Source of the DNA: Arthrobacter sp.
Lineage (GTDB): Bacteria > Actinomycetota > Actinomycetes > Actinomycetales > Micrococcaceae
Direction of reading: 5' to 3'
DNA length: 19,585 nucleotides
NCBI GenBank assembly: GCA_025464925.1
Contig: JAODMS010000213.1
Coordinates: 1 to 19,585, forward strand
Shown here one piece after another: positions 1-7,301 of this stretch. The notes beneath the pieces are model-generated. The model ran no database searches, was not told the DNA's origin, and was given only the letters and a program-made list of their open reading frames with translations. The first letter of the stretch is position 1. Every line of letters begins with the position of its first letter. The position numbers were made by a program, and so were the translations under genes.

Positions 1-826
<826 letters not shown>

Positions 827-868
827 CCCACACGGTCTGCAGAAGCAACACCACAACTTGCACCAAAT

Positions 869-875
869 GAAGGGA
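869..875 (+). promoter_or_regulatory. Ribosome binding site of the substrate-binding protein
   Basis: GAAGGGA lies five bases before the ATG at 881. It supports that start and independent translation after the ATPase gene. Confidence 0.7.
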
Positions 876-880
876 ACTCC

Positions 881-2593
881 ATGAAGAATCGGACCAAGAT
901 CGGCGGCGTGACTGCCGCCGTGGCGGCGCTGGCGCTGACCGCTTGCGGCAGCGGCGGTAAGGCCTCCGGCCCCGAAACCGCCACGGGCCAGGGAGCGGGA
1001 AGTGATCTGTCCAAACTGGTCAGCATCAACGCGAAGGATGCCAAGGACCTCGAGCCGGGCGGCACCGTGACGCTGCCGCTGGGCAGTATCGGACCCGACT
1101 TCAACAGCTTCTCCAACAACGGCAACAGCGCGGACAACACCGCCCTGCACCGCCCCATCGACGGTGCCGGCACTTGGGGCTGCTGGAACTACGACTTCGA
1201 CGGCACCGCGTCCGTCAACAAGGACTTCTGCGAGGACGTCACGAGCGAAGTCAAGGACGGCAAGCAGACGATCACCATCAAGGTGAACGAGAAGGCCACC
1301 TACAACGACGGCACCCCGATCGACGTCAAGGCGTTTGAGAACACCTGGAACATGCTCAAGGGCGAAAACAAGGACATCGACATCGTCAGTTCTGGCGCTT
1401 ACGAGTTCGTTGATTCCGTCAAGGCGGGTGCGAACGACAAGGAGGTTGTGGTCACCACCACCCAGCCGGTCTACCCGCTGGACTCGCTTTTCGCCGGCCT
1501 GGTGCACCCCAAGGTGAACACTCCGGATATCTTCAATACCGGCTTCACCGGCGAAATGCACCCGGAGTGGATGGCCGGTCCGTTCAAGCTGGACCGGTAC
1601 GACAGCGCCGCCAAGACGGTCACCCTGGCACCGAATGACAAGTGGTGGGGCACCAAGCCGGTCCTGAACAGGGTTGTCTTCCGCCAGCTGGAGGTCAGCG
1701 CCGCGATCGCCGCCTTCAAGAACGGTGAAATCGACGGCGTCTCCGCCAACTCCATCACGCCCTACAAACAGCTCGAAGGCACCAAGAACTCCGAGGTCCG
1801 CCGCGGCCAGCGCCTGTTCGCCGGAGGAATCAACCTCAATGCCCAGAAGGCACCGCTGACCGACGTCGCCATCCGCAAGGCGATCTTCACGGCAATGGAC
1901 CGCGAGGCGCTGCGCAAGGTTCGCTTCAACGGCCTGAACTGGGACGAAGTCAGCTCCGGATCAATGATGCTGCTGCCGTTCTCCCAGTATTACCAGGACA
2001 ACTACCCCGTCAAGGAGAGCGGTGCCGACGCCGCCAAAAAGGTCCTGACCGACGCAGGATACACGGCCAATGCTGCCGGAATTCTGGAGAAGGATGGCGT
2101 TCCCGCCGCTTTCACGATCAGCAACTTCGGTGACGACCCTACCGGCCTGGCCTTCACCCAGACCCTGCAGAAGCAGCTCCAGGCCGCCGGCATGGACGTC
2201 GGGATCGACCAGCGCGCTTCCGCCGACTTCGGTAAGGTCCTGGGCAGCCGGGACTTCTACCTGAGCCTCTCCGGCTACACCGTGGGATCCGACGCCACCG
2301 AGGCTGCCAAGCTGTTCTACGATTCCTCGACCAATGAGAACCAGCTCGGCGACGCCGAACTGGACGCCGAGATCCAGAGGCTCTCCACGATTGCCGACGA
2401 CGCGGAGCGCAACAAGGCGGCGATGGAAGTCGAAAAGAAGCACATGGCGAAGTACTTCTCCATGGGCGTGGTGATGAACGGCCCGCAGATCTCCTTCGTG
2501 CGCACCGGCCTGGCCAACTACGGCCCGTCCCTGTTCAAGAGCCTGGCCCAGGTTCCGGACTGGACCACGCTCGGCTGGGAAAAGAAGCAGTAG
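881..2593 (+). CDS. Peptide-type ABC transporter substrate-binding lipoprotein (SBP family 5)
   Basis: This is an extracellular, membrane-anchored binding protein of the peptide/nickel family (SBP_bac_5), 570 residues, which delivers ligand to the transporter whose ATPase lies just upstream. The N-terminus is a classic lipoprotein signal: basic MKNRTK, a hydrophobic stretch, then lipobox LTAC with the modified cysteine at C22. The mature protein begins with a Gly/Ser-rich tether. Family features include the YNDGTPIDVKAFENTWN segment near residue 140 (compare YHDGTP/LTAEDV in DppA-like proteins) and YDSAAKTVTLAPNDKWWG around 240. Two cysteines in the WGCWNYDF and DFCEDV segments could form a disulfide after export. 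The gene sits 54 bases after the ATPase and is the last gene of that transcription unit in this window. The ligand could be an oligopeptide or another small amphipathic compound; the sequence does not decide. Confidence 0.93.
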   Translation: MKNRTKIGGVTAAVAALALTACGSGGKASGPETATGQGAGSDLSKLVSINAKDAKDLEPGGTVTLPLGSIGPDFNSFSNNGNSADNTALHRPIDGAGTWGCWNYDFDGTASVNKDFCEDVTSEVKDGKQTITIKVNEKATYNDGTPIDVKAFENTWNMLKGENKDIDIVSSGAYEFVDSVKAGANDKEVVVTTTQPVYPLDSLFAGLVHPKVNTPDIFNTGFTGEMHPEWMAGPFKLDRYDSAAKTVTLAPNDKWWGTKPVLNRVVFRQLEVSAAIAAFKNGEIDGVSANSITPYKQLEGTKNSEVRRGQRLFAGGINLNAQKAPLTDVAIRKAIFTAMDREALRKVRFNGLNWDEVSSGSMMLLPFSQYYQDNYPVKESGADAAKKVLTDAGYTANAAGILEKDGVPAAFTISNFGDDPTGLAFTQTLQKQLQAAGMDVGIDQRASADFGKVLGSRDFYLSLSGYTVGSDATEAAKLFYDSSTNENQLGDAELDAEIQRLSTIADDAERNKAAMEVEKKHMAKYFSMGVVMNGPQISFVRTGLANYGPSLFKSLAQVPDWTTLGWEKKQ

Positions 2594-2710
2594 CACCTCC
2601 CGCCTGAGCCGGCGCTTCCTCACCCCTCGCAGCTTTTGGGCGGCGCTCCCGCAGCGGCGGGTGGGGGAGTCTCCGGTCAATTGCCGGGGTATGTGAGGGA
2701 GCGTCCGGGG

Positions 2711-2716
2711 TAGCGT
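2711..2716 (+). promoter_or_regulatory. Putative -10 box (TAGCGT) for a leaderless oxidoreductase transcript
   Basis: TAGCGT fits the actinobacterial TANNNT -10 pattern and ends seven bases before the ATG at 2724, so transcription would begin at or next to the start codon. No Shine-Dalgarno sequence lies at normal spacing. No convincing -35 was found. Confidence 0.4.
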
Positions 2717-2723
2717 ATGAGCC

Positions 2724-3779
2724 ATGACAACAGACTCCACCCGCCCCATCCGTACCGCCCTTGCCGGCTTCGGCCTCTCCGGCAGCGTTTTCCACGCGCC
2801 CCTGATCGCGGCCAACCCCGCCTACTCCCTCGACGTCATCTCCACGTCCGATTCCGGCAGGAAGTCGGCGGCGGCCGCCGCCTACCCGGGGGCCAGGATC
2901 GTGGACACCCCGGCCGACATCCTTGAGCTCGCCGGCGAGCTGGACCTGCTCGTGCTCGGGACGCCGCCTGCTACGCACCGTCCGCTAACGGAGGCCGCGC
3001 TGCTAGCCGGGCTGGACGTCGTCGTCGACAAACCGTTCACGGTGCACAGCGCCGAGGGGCAGGAGCTGATCGACCTGGCCGCGCGGCTGGGCCGGGTGCT
3101 CACGGTCTTCCAGAACCGACGTTGGGACGGGGACTTCCTGACCGTCCGCGGCCTGCTGGACAGCGGCGTCCTGGGTACGGTGGCGCGGTTCGAGTCGCGC
3201 TTTGAGCGGTGGTCGCCGACGGTCGCCAAAGCCTGGAAGGCAACCGCGACGGCGGACGACGGCGGCGGCGTGCTGTTCGACCTTGGCACCCACCTGCTGG
3301 ACCAGGCGGTGCAGCTCTTCGGCCCGGCCACAGTCGCCGCCGCCGAGCTCCATGCCCGCCGGCCGGGGGAGCAGGTGGATGATGACGTGTTCCTGGCACT
3401 GCGGCACGAATCCGGGGTGACCAGCCATCTGTGGATGAACATGCTCTGCGCCCAGCAGGGACCACGCTTCCGGCTGCTGGGCAGCGAGGGAGGGTTCACC
3501 AAGCATGGCGTTGATCCGCAGGAGCCTTTCATCGTGGCTGGCGGCAGCCCCCTGGATGCCGAGTACGGCGTCGAGGACCGCGACTGGGCCGGGTTGCTTG
3601 GCCGGGACGGCCACCTGGACCGGCTGCCCACCGAGCGCGGCGCCTACCCTGAGTACTACCGGATCCTGGCGGACAAGATATCCGACGGCGGTGCCGCGTC
3701 CGCGCTGCCCGTGCCGGTGGATCCCGCCGGACCGGTTGAGGTGCTGCGGCTGATCGAGCAGGCCCGGGCACTGGCTTAA
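2724..3779 (+). CDS. Gfo/Idh/MocA-family NAD(P)-dependent oxidoreductase, IolW/YdgJ-like
   Basis: This is a cytoplasmic sugar or inositol dehydrogenase-like enzyme of 351 residues. The Rossmann domain opens with LAGFGLSGSVFHAPL (13-27), very like the start of Bacillus scyllo-inositol dehydrogenase IolW. DKP at 102-104 replaces the usual EKP motif, with K103 the expected active-site lysine. The segment FQNRRWDGDFLTV (129-141) also matches IolW-type proteins. The catalytic region DLGTHLLD (186-193) carries the conserved Asp and His. The length is normal for the family. The start is set by the putative leaderless promoter and agrees with where the Rossmann fold must begin. The upstream transporter runs in the same direction but is 130 bases away, so linkage is uncertain. 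Assigning scyllo-inositol as substrate is inference from motif likeness; related enzymes oxidise other polyols and sugars. Confidence 0.88.
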   Translation: MTTDSTRPIRTALAGFGLSGSVFHAPLIAANPAYSLDVISTSDSGRKSAAAAAYPGARIVDTPADILELAGELDLLVLGTPPATHRPLTEAALLAGLDVVVDKPFTVHSAEGQELIDLAARLGRVLTVFQNRRWDGDFLTVRGLLDSGVLGTVARFESRFERWSPTVAKAWKATATADDGGGVLFDLGTHLLDQAVQLFGPATVAAAELHARRPGEQVDDDVFLALRHESGVTSHLWMNMLCAQQGPRFRLLGSEGGFTKHGVDPQEPFIVAGGSPLDAEYGVEDRDWAGLLGRDGHLDRLPTERGAYPEYYRILADKISDGGAASALPVPVDPAGPVEVLRLIEQARALA

Positions 3780-3783
3780 ATGC

Positions 3784-3832
3784 CTTCGGCTGCTCCGTAA
3801 GGTCCCAAAGGGACCTTACGGAGCAGCCGAAG
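3784..3832. terminator. Perfect 23-bp inverted repeat, probable bidirectional terminator
   Basis: Arms at 3784-3806 and 3810-3832 are exactly complementary over 23 bp, around a loop of AAA. It fills nearly all of the 62-base gap between the convergent oxidoreductase and ald genes. No T-run follows on the plus strand. On the minus strand the sequence after the stem is GGCATTTAAG, a weak T-tract. The position strongly suggests shared termination. Confidence 0.82.
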
Positions 3833-3841
3833 CAATACGGG

Positions 3842-4960
3842 CTAGGCGGAGACGAGCTGGTGCCAGTCGGCCACGAGGGGCAGGTTGTGCGCTGCGGAGA
3901 CGGAGCGGTGTGCGACCTGGCCGCCGGCGATGTTGAGGCCTGCGGCGAGGTCGGGGAAGCGCTCAAACGCCTTGGCGACACCCAGGTCGGCCAGGGCGAG
4001 GGCATAACGCAGGGTCACGTTGGTCAGCGCGTAGGTGGAAGTGTTCGGAACGGCGCCGGGCATGTTGGCAACGCAGTAGAAGATCGTGTCGTGAACCTTG
4101 TACGTCGGCTGCTCGTGCGTGGTGGGGTGCGTGTCCTCGAAGCAGCCTCCCTGGTCCACCGCGATGTCCACCAGCACGGAGCCGGGCTTCATGCGGGCAA
4201 CGAGTTCATTGGTGACCAGCTTGGGGGCCTTGGCGCCCGGGATCAGCACCGAGCCGATCACCAGATCGGCGTCGACGACCGACTTCTCGATCTCGTAGGC
4301 GTTGGAGGCGACGGTCTTCAGGCGGCCCTGGTACTGGGCGTCCAGTTCGCGCAGGCGGTTGATGTTGATGTCCAGGATGGTGACGTCGGCGCCGAGTCCG
4401 ACCGCCATGGCGGCCGCGTTTGATCCGGCAACACCTGCCCCCAGCACCACGACCTTCGCAGGTCGGACGCCCGGTACGCCGCCCAGCAGAACGCCCTTGC
4501 CGCCGGCCGGTGCCATCAGGGACGTCGCGCCGACCTGCACGGACAGGCGGCCAGCGACCTCGGACATCGGGGCGAGCAGAGGCAGGGAGCGGCCTTCCTG
4601 GACGGTCTCGTAGGCAATGGCGGTGACGCCGGAGTTGATGAGTTCCCGGGTCAGGTCCGCCTCGGCGGCCAGGTGCAGGTAGGTGAAGAGGATCAGGCCC
4701 TTGCGGAAGCGGTGGTATTCGGACTTCACCGGCTCCTTGACCTTCATGACCATGTCCGCCCGGGCCCAGACGTCATCGGCCTCGGCAACGATTTCCGCGC
4801 CGGCAATGGCGTATTCCTCGTCCGTGTTGCCCGATCCCAGCCCCGCCCCGCGCTCCACCAGCACCGTGTGGCCGTGGGTCCGCAACTCGTGGACGCCCGC
4901 GGCCGTCATGGCGACGCGGAATTCGTTGTTCTTGATTTCCTTGGGGACACCGATGATCAT
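3842..4960 (-). CDS. ald: Alanine dehydrogenase
   Basis: The enzyme catalyses reversible NAD-dependent oxidative deamination of L-alanine to pyruvate and ammonia in the cytoplasm. It is 372 residues, the usual length. The N-terminus MIIGVPKEIKNNEFRVAMT is diagnostic. Active-site residues described for Mycobacterium tuberculosis Ald are in place: R15, K75 (in KVKEP), H96 (in YLHLA), and D269 in the VDQGGC segment, equivalent to D270 there. The nucleotide-binding fold shows GAGVAG (174-179) and acidic D197 at the end of the second strand. A Shine-Dalgarno ACTGGAG (minus strand, 4976-4970) precedes the ATG. It is divergent from a PucR-family regulator across 233 bases, which suggests local control by that protein. 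It ends facing the oxidoreductase across a long hairpin. Confidence 0.97.
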   Translation of the reverse strand: MIIGVPKEIKNNEFRVAMTAAGVHELRTHGHTVLVERGAGLGSGNTDEEYAIAGAEIVAEADDVWARADMVMKVKEPVKSEYHRFRKGLILFTYLHLAAEADLTRELINSGVTAIAYETVQEGRSLPLLAPMSEVAGRLSVQVGATSLMAPAGGKGVLLGGVPGVRPAKVVVLGAGVAGSNAAAMAVGLGADVTILDININRLRELDAQYQGRLKTVASNAYEIEKSVVDADLVIGSVLIPGAKAPKLVTNELVARMKPGSVLVDIAVDQGGCFEDTHPTTHEQPTYKVHDTIFYCVANMPGAVPNTSTYALTNVTLRYALALADLGVAKAFERFPDLAAGLNIAGGQVAHRSVSAAHNLPLVADWHQLVSA

Positions 4961-5019
4961 TTTTTTGGGCTCCAGTGGTGGCGGCCCTAGGGGCCTGGCG
5001 GGTGGGATGTCGTACTTCC

Positions 5020-5025
5020 AGAATA
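5020..5025 (-). promoter_or_regulatory. Candidate -10 box (TATTCT) for ald
   Basis: Read on the minus strand, TATTCT fits TANNNT and would give a leader of about 50 bases before the ald ribosome binding site. A poor -35 candidate TGTCAC lies 18 bases further upstream (5049-5044). This is a motif match only. Confidence 0.35.
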
Positions 5026-5131
5026 AATCCGTCTGTGAGGCAGGTGACAGGGCGGGGCAGCAGGCGCGGACCGCATTCCGCGGATTTGCCCGCTTTTCGA
5101 AAGAACAGGCTAGACATCTGTCGACCTTGAA

Positions 5132-5149
5132 GGCGTCAGGTGTCGCCTG
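5132..5149. promoter_or_regulatory. Imperfect dyad between ald and the PucR gene, possible regulator site
   Basis: AGGCGTCAGGTGTCGCCT is symmetrical at seven of nine base pairs (AGGCGnCAnnTGnCGCCT). It sits 45-62 bases before the regulator's start codon and about 107 bases upstream of the candidate ald -10 box. That position would suit an activator or autoregulatory site. Binding by the PucR protein is inference. Confidence 0.3.
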
Positions 5150-5181
5150 CTGTCCGTTCGCTGCGGGCCGGGCCGGGGCAG

Positions 5182-5187
5182 TAGTCT
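5182..5187 (+). promoter_or_regulatory. Putative -10 box (TAGTCT) for a leaderless PucR-family gene
   Basis: TAGTCT fits TANNNT and ends six bases before the ATG at 5194. The intervening GGCCCC is not a ribosome binding site, so a leaderless mRNA is the simplest reading. The -35 region is weak (TTCGCT at 5158-5163, spacer 18). Confidence 0.45.
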
Positions 5188-5193
5188 GGCCCC

Positions 5194-6414
5194 ATGGAGC
5201 AACAGGATGTCGAGCAGCTGGTGGAGCGGGTGGCGCTGAAGCTGGGCCGCGGACTCTCGCTGGAGGACCTCGACGGTCTCCTTCTCGCCTACAGCTCCAA
5301 TCAATCCCATGCCGACCGGGTTCGAGTGAACTTCCTGCTCAGCAAGCGGGTGCCGGTGGAGGTGATCGCCTGGCAGCTCTCCCACGGGATCGCGACCGCG
5401 GTGCGTCCCGTCGTCGTGCCGGAAAACGAGCAGCTGGGGATGCTGGGGCGGGTCTGCGTGCCGCTGCTGGTGCGCGGCTTCCGGGTGGGGTACCTGTGGG
5501 TCCAGCTGGACCCGGAAGATCCCAATGCGACGTCGGTCCTCGCCCAACTGCCGGAGGTGGCGCGCGAACTGGAGCAGCTGTCCGCCCTGCTGCTGGACTC
5601 CAACACCGCCGAATCGGAGTTCCGCCGCCGCCGCGAACAGGAATTCCTGGCCGCCTGTGCCGGCGAGGCGAATGCGGTGGCGGCCGTGGCGGGCTGGAAG
5701 GAAGTGCAGGGACGCGCGCCCTGGCAGCTCGTGACCGTCCTGGACGCCGACGGCTGGGCCGAAGGATCGGACCCCTTCGCCTCCACGCTCATCCACCGCT
5801 CCGCGGCGCTGCAGGCCACGGTCGGGGTGGATGCCGCCCTCTTCAGCGCCGGCACCGAAACCCACGCCGTCGTGCTTTTCAAGGAATCCAGCGGGCGGGC
5901 CGACCACGCCCAGGTGCTGGTCCACTACCAGCTGGAACTGGCCAAACGCTCCGGGCGGCCGGTCCGGAGAATCATCCTGGGCGCCAGCGAAGGTTTTTCC
6001 AAGCCCCGCGAAATGGCCGAGGCCTACCGGCAGTCGAAGCAGGCCGCGCAGGCGGCGGCGGTGGACCCGCAACTCGGCGAACTCGTCGACTGCCGGGCCA
6101 CCGGGCCCTACCAGCTCCTGGCCTCCGCGGGCGGCGGTGCTGGGGCCTGGGCGGACGCCGGATCCGTGTACTTCCGCCACCTCGAGGACCACGACCGCAA
6201 TGGTGAGTTGCTGCCCGTGCTGGAGCTGTTCTACGACAACGACGGTTCAGTCCAGGAGGTCGCCACGAAGCTGCACCTGCACCGCAGCAGCATTTACAAC
6301 CGGCTGGGCAGAATCCGCCAGTTGCTGGGCGTGGATCCGCTCAAGGGAATGGTGCGACTGGAACTCCATGCGGCGCTCAAAGCACGACGTTGGGCCGGCA
6401 GGCCCCGGATTTAG
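5194..6414 (+). CDS. PucR/CdaR-family transcriptional regulator, probable regulator of ald
   Basis: This is a 406-residue DNA-binding regulator. The C-terminal domain from about 340 (LPVLELFYDNDGSVQEVATK, then LHLHRSSIYNRLGRIRQLLG) is the PucR-type helix-turn-helix (HTH_30) and is well conserved. The middle third fits the GGDEF-like sensory domain found in CdaR/PucR proteins. The N-terminal 150 residues (VALKLGRGLSLEDLDGLL and following) look like a ligand-sensing region of the same family. The gene is divergent from ald. In Bacillus a PucR-type protein, AdeR, activates ald, so a role as alanine-responsive activator here is a reasonable inference from family plus position. Its stop codon lies in a short direct repeat shared with the end of the convergent small gene. 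Other family members control purine, nitrogen or sugar-acid genes. Confidence 0.88.
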   Translation: MEQQDVEQLVERVALKLGRGLSLEDLDGLLLAYSSNQSHADRVRVNFLLSKRVPVEVIAWQLSHGIATAVRPVVVPENEQLGMLGRVCVPLLVRGFRVGYLWVQLDPEDPNATSVLAQLPEVARELEQLSALLLDSNTAESEFRRRREQEFLAACAGEANAVAAVAGWKEVQGRAPWQLVTVLDADGWAEGSDPFASTLIHRSAALQATVGVDAALFSAGTETHAVVLFKESSGRADHAQVLVHYQLELAKRSGRPVRRIILGASEGFSKPREMAEAYRQSKQAAQAAAVDPQLGELVDCRATGPYQLLASAGGGAGAWADAGSVYFRHLEDHDRNGELLPVLELFYDNDGSVQEVATKLHLHRSSIYNRLGRIRQLLGVDPLKGMVRLELHAALKARRWAGRPRI

Positions 6415-6432
6415 GTAGCGGGGATTTAGGTA
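6407..6432. repeat. 11-bp direct repeat over two convergent stop codons
   Basis: GGATTTAGGTA occurs at 6407-6417 and again at 6422-6432, a 15-base period. The first copy supplies the TAG stop of the PucR gene. The second supplies the TAA stop of the convergent membrane-protein gene. It looks like a small tandem duplication. Confidence 0.7.
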
Positions 6433-6704
6433 CTGCGGCCGTCGCGTTCGGGGGTTCCGGAGCCAAAAGCCCCGTCCGCGTCGCTGCCGGGCGCTCCCCG
6501 GCCGGACGGGTGGGCCGCGTTCCGCGCTGCCTCCCGCCGGCGGCGGGTGATCCGGCTGTCCATCCCCATGCAGACGGCCACGAAAGCGACACAGCTGGAC
6601 ATAAAGGTGGCCGTGTTGTTCAGCCCCATCGCGGTGCCGAGGACGCCAGTGAGCACCAAGGCGGCAATGCCCGCCACGATGTGCCACCCTCTGAAGTTAC
6701 CCAC
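6426..6704 (-). CDS. Small two-helix membrane protein of unknown function
   Basis: The product is 92 residues and I do not recognise the family. Residues about 6-27 (GWHIVAGIAALVLTGVLG and following) and 31-48 (TATFMSSCVAFVAVCMGM) are hydrophobic and would form two membrane helices in a hairpin. They are followed by a basic segment (RITRRRREAAR) and a hydrophilic Gly/Asp-rich tail. The positive charge after helix 2 favours a cytoplasmic C-terminus. The start is GTG at 6704, chosen because a TACGCT -10 motif ends six bases upstream and no ribosome binding site is present, so the message may be leaderless. It follows the HTH gene on the same strand by 74 bases but seems to have its own promoter. 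Coding status rests on the transmembrane pattern and the fit between two neighbours. Confidence 0.65.
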   Translation of the reverse strand: MGNFRGWHIVAGIAALVLTGVLGTAMGLNNTATFMSSCVAFVAVCMGMDSRITRRRREAARNAAHPSGRGAPGSDADGAFGSGTPERDGRST

Positions 6705-6710
6705 AATTCA

Positions 6711-6716
6711 AGCGTA
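6711..6716 (-). promoter_or_regulatory. Putative -10 box (TACGCT) for the small membrane protein
   Basis: On the minus strand TACGCT is followed by six bases (TGAATT) and then GTG. No Shine-Dalgarno sequence is present at normal spacing, so the arrangement fits a leaderless transcript. Confidence 0.4.
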
Positions 6717-6778
6717 ACCCCGGGCCCATTGGTGTTTCCGCGCCGGGCTGGGATCGTTGCTCGATCCTTATCACTGCT

Positions 6779-7201
6779 TCACGAAACAGCCGTAGCGCCG
6801 TCATCCCCGCGTGCAGGAGCGCCCTGCCCTGTAGCGTTCCTCTTCTGCGTTTCGAGCCACGCCATGATGTCCGCAAGCCGGATGCGGCGGTGCGTGCCCC
6901 GGTATTCGACGGGGATTTCGCCCCGGTCGGTCATGTTCCGGAGGTAGGTGTGCGAGATGCCCGCCAGCTCCGCAGCCTGTGAGGTGGTCAGCATGTCCTC
7001 GACGCTGCTGACCGTCACGGCCTCGCCCCTGCTGAACCGGCTCAGGAGATCGACGACGGCGTCCCTCGCCTGGGCCGGCAGCCGGTGCACGGTTCCGTCG
7101 ACGAACACCGTGATGTCGTCGCTGTCGTTGAGGGCGTACTTGAGTTTCCGCGCGTCCTCAGAGGACAAGCCGGCCGTCACCCGGGGAGCTATCAGTGCCA
7201 T
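6779..7201 (-). CDS. Excisionase-like helix-turn-helix DNA-binding protein
   Basis: The product is 140 residues. Residues 71-116 form an excisionase/MerR-like winged HTH (HTH_17): LTTSQAAELAGISHTYLRNM, then a TDRGEIPVEYRGTHRRI wing and LADIMAWLE. The N-terminal 60 residues (SSEDARKLKYALNDSDDITV, then FVDGTVHRLPAQARDAVVDLL) form a separate domain. Proteins of this layout are often encoded next to a PIN-domain gene and act as antitoxin or transcriptional regulator. No PIN gene is present here: the next gene downstream encodes a membrane protein and the gene upstream is ptsI on the same strand. It is therefore an orphan, and its target is unknown. A TAGGAT box ends six bases before the ATG; its AGGA could also act as a ribosome binding site. 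Confidence 0.82.
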   Translation of the reverse strand: MALIAPRVTAGLSSEDARKLKYALNDSDDITVFVDGTVHRLPAQARDAVVDLLSRFSRGEAVTVSSVEDMLTTSQAAELAGISHTYLRNMTDRGEIPVEYRGTHRRIRLADIMAWLETQKRNATGQGAPARGDDGATAVS

Positions 7202-7207
7202 GGGTGC

Positions 7208-7213
7208 ATCCTA
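7208..7213 (-). promoter_or_regulatory. TAGGAT: -10 box or ribosome binding site of the HTH gene
   Basis: On the minus strand TAGGAT ends six bases before the ATG at 7201. It fits the TANNNT -10 rule for a leaderless gene. The embedded AGGA is also at acceptable Shine-Dalgarno spacing, so the sequence alone does not separate the two readings. Confidence 0.35.
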
Positions 7214-7285
7214 GCGGAGGGCGGTCCTCCGCGGGCGCACCGCCGCCGCCCCGCAGGAGCCCCGCCGAAGCCCCGCGGGGGCGGC
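7214..7285 (-). terminator. GC-rich hairpins downstream of ptsI, possible terminator
   Basis: Two stem-loops lie between the ptsI stop and the HTH gene. GCCGCCCC at 7245-7252 pairs with GGGGCGGC at 7278-7285 (8 bp, 25-base loop). GCGGAGG at 7214-7220 pairs with CCTCCGC at 7226-7232 (7 bp, 5-base loop). Neither has a T-tract. They could terminate the ptsI transcript, or the second could be part of the HTH gene's promoter region. Confidence 0.4.
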
Positions 7286-7301
7286 CACGGATTGCGAGCC
7301 G

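Noticed and set aside
2594..2723. Possible terminator or riboswitch after the substrate-binding protein gene
   Set aside because: Only a 5-bp stem (CCCGC-AGCG-GCGGG) and G-rich runs are visible. There is no T-tract and no recognisable riboswitch core.
1961..2815. Long minus-strand open frame (284 codons) opposite the substrate-binding protein gene
   Set aside because: It is the antisense shadow of a clear lipoprotein gene in GC-rich DNA. Its composition is low in recognisable motifs, and it has no ribosome binding site or family resemblance.
4683..6206. Plus-strand open frame of 507 codons running from inside ald into the PucR gene
   Set aside because: It spans the antisense of ald, the divergent promoter and then an alternative frame of the PucR gene. 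The translation is Arg/Gly/Pro-rich and matches nothing; both real genes are well supported.
7245..7285. GC-rich repeat-like block after ptsI as a mobile element remnant
   Set aside because: The runs of CCCCG are explained by simple hairpins. No terminal repeats, transposase fragment or target duplication is present.
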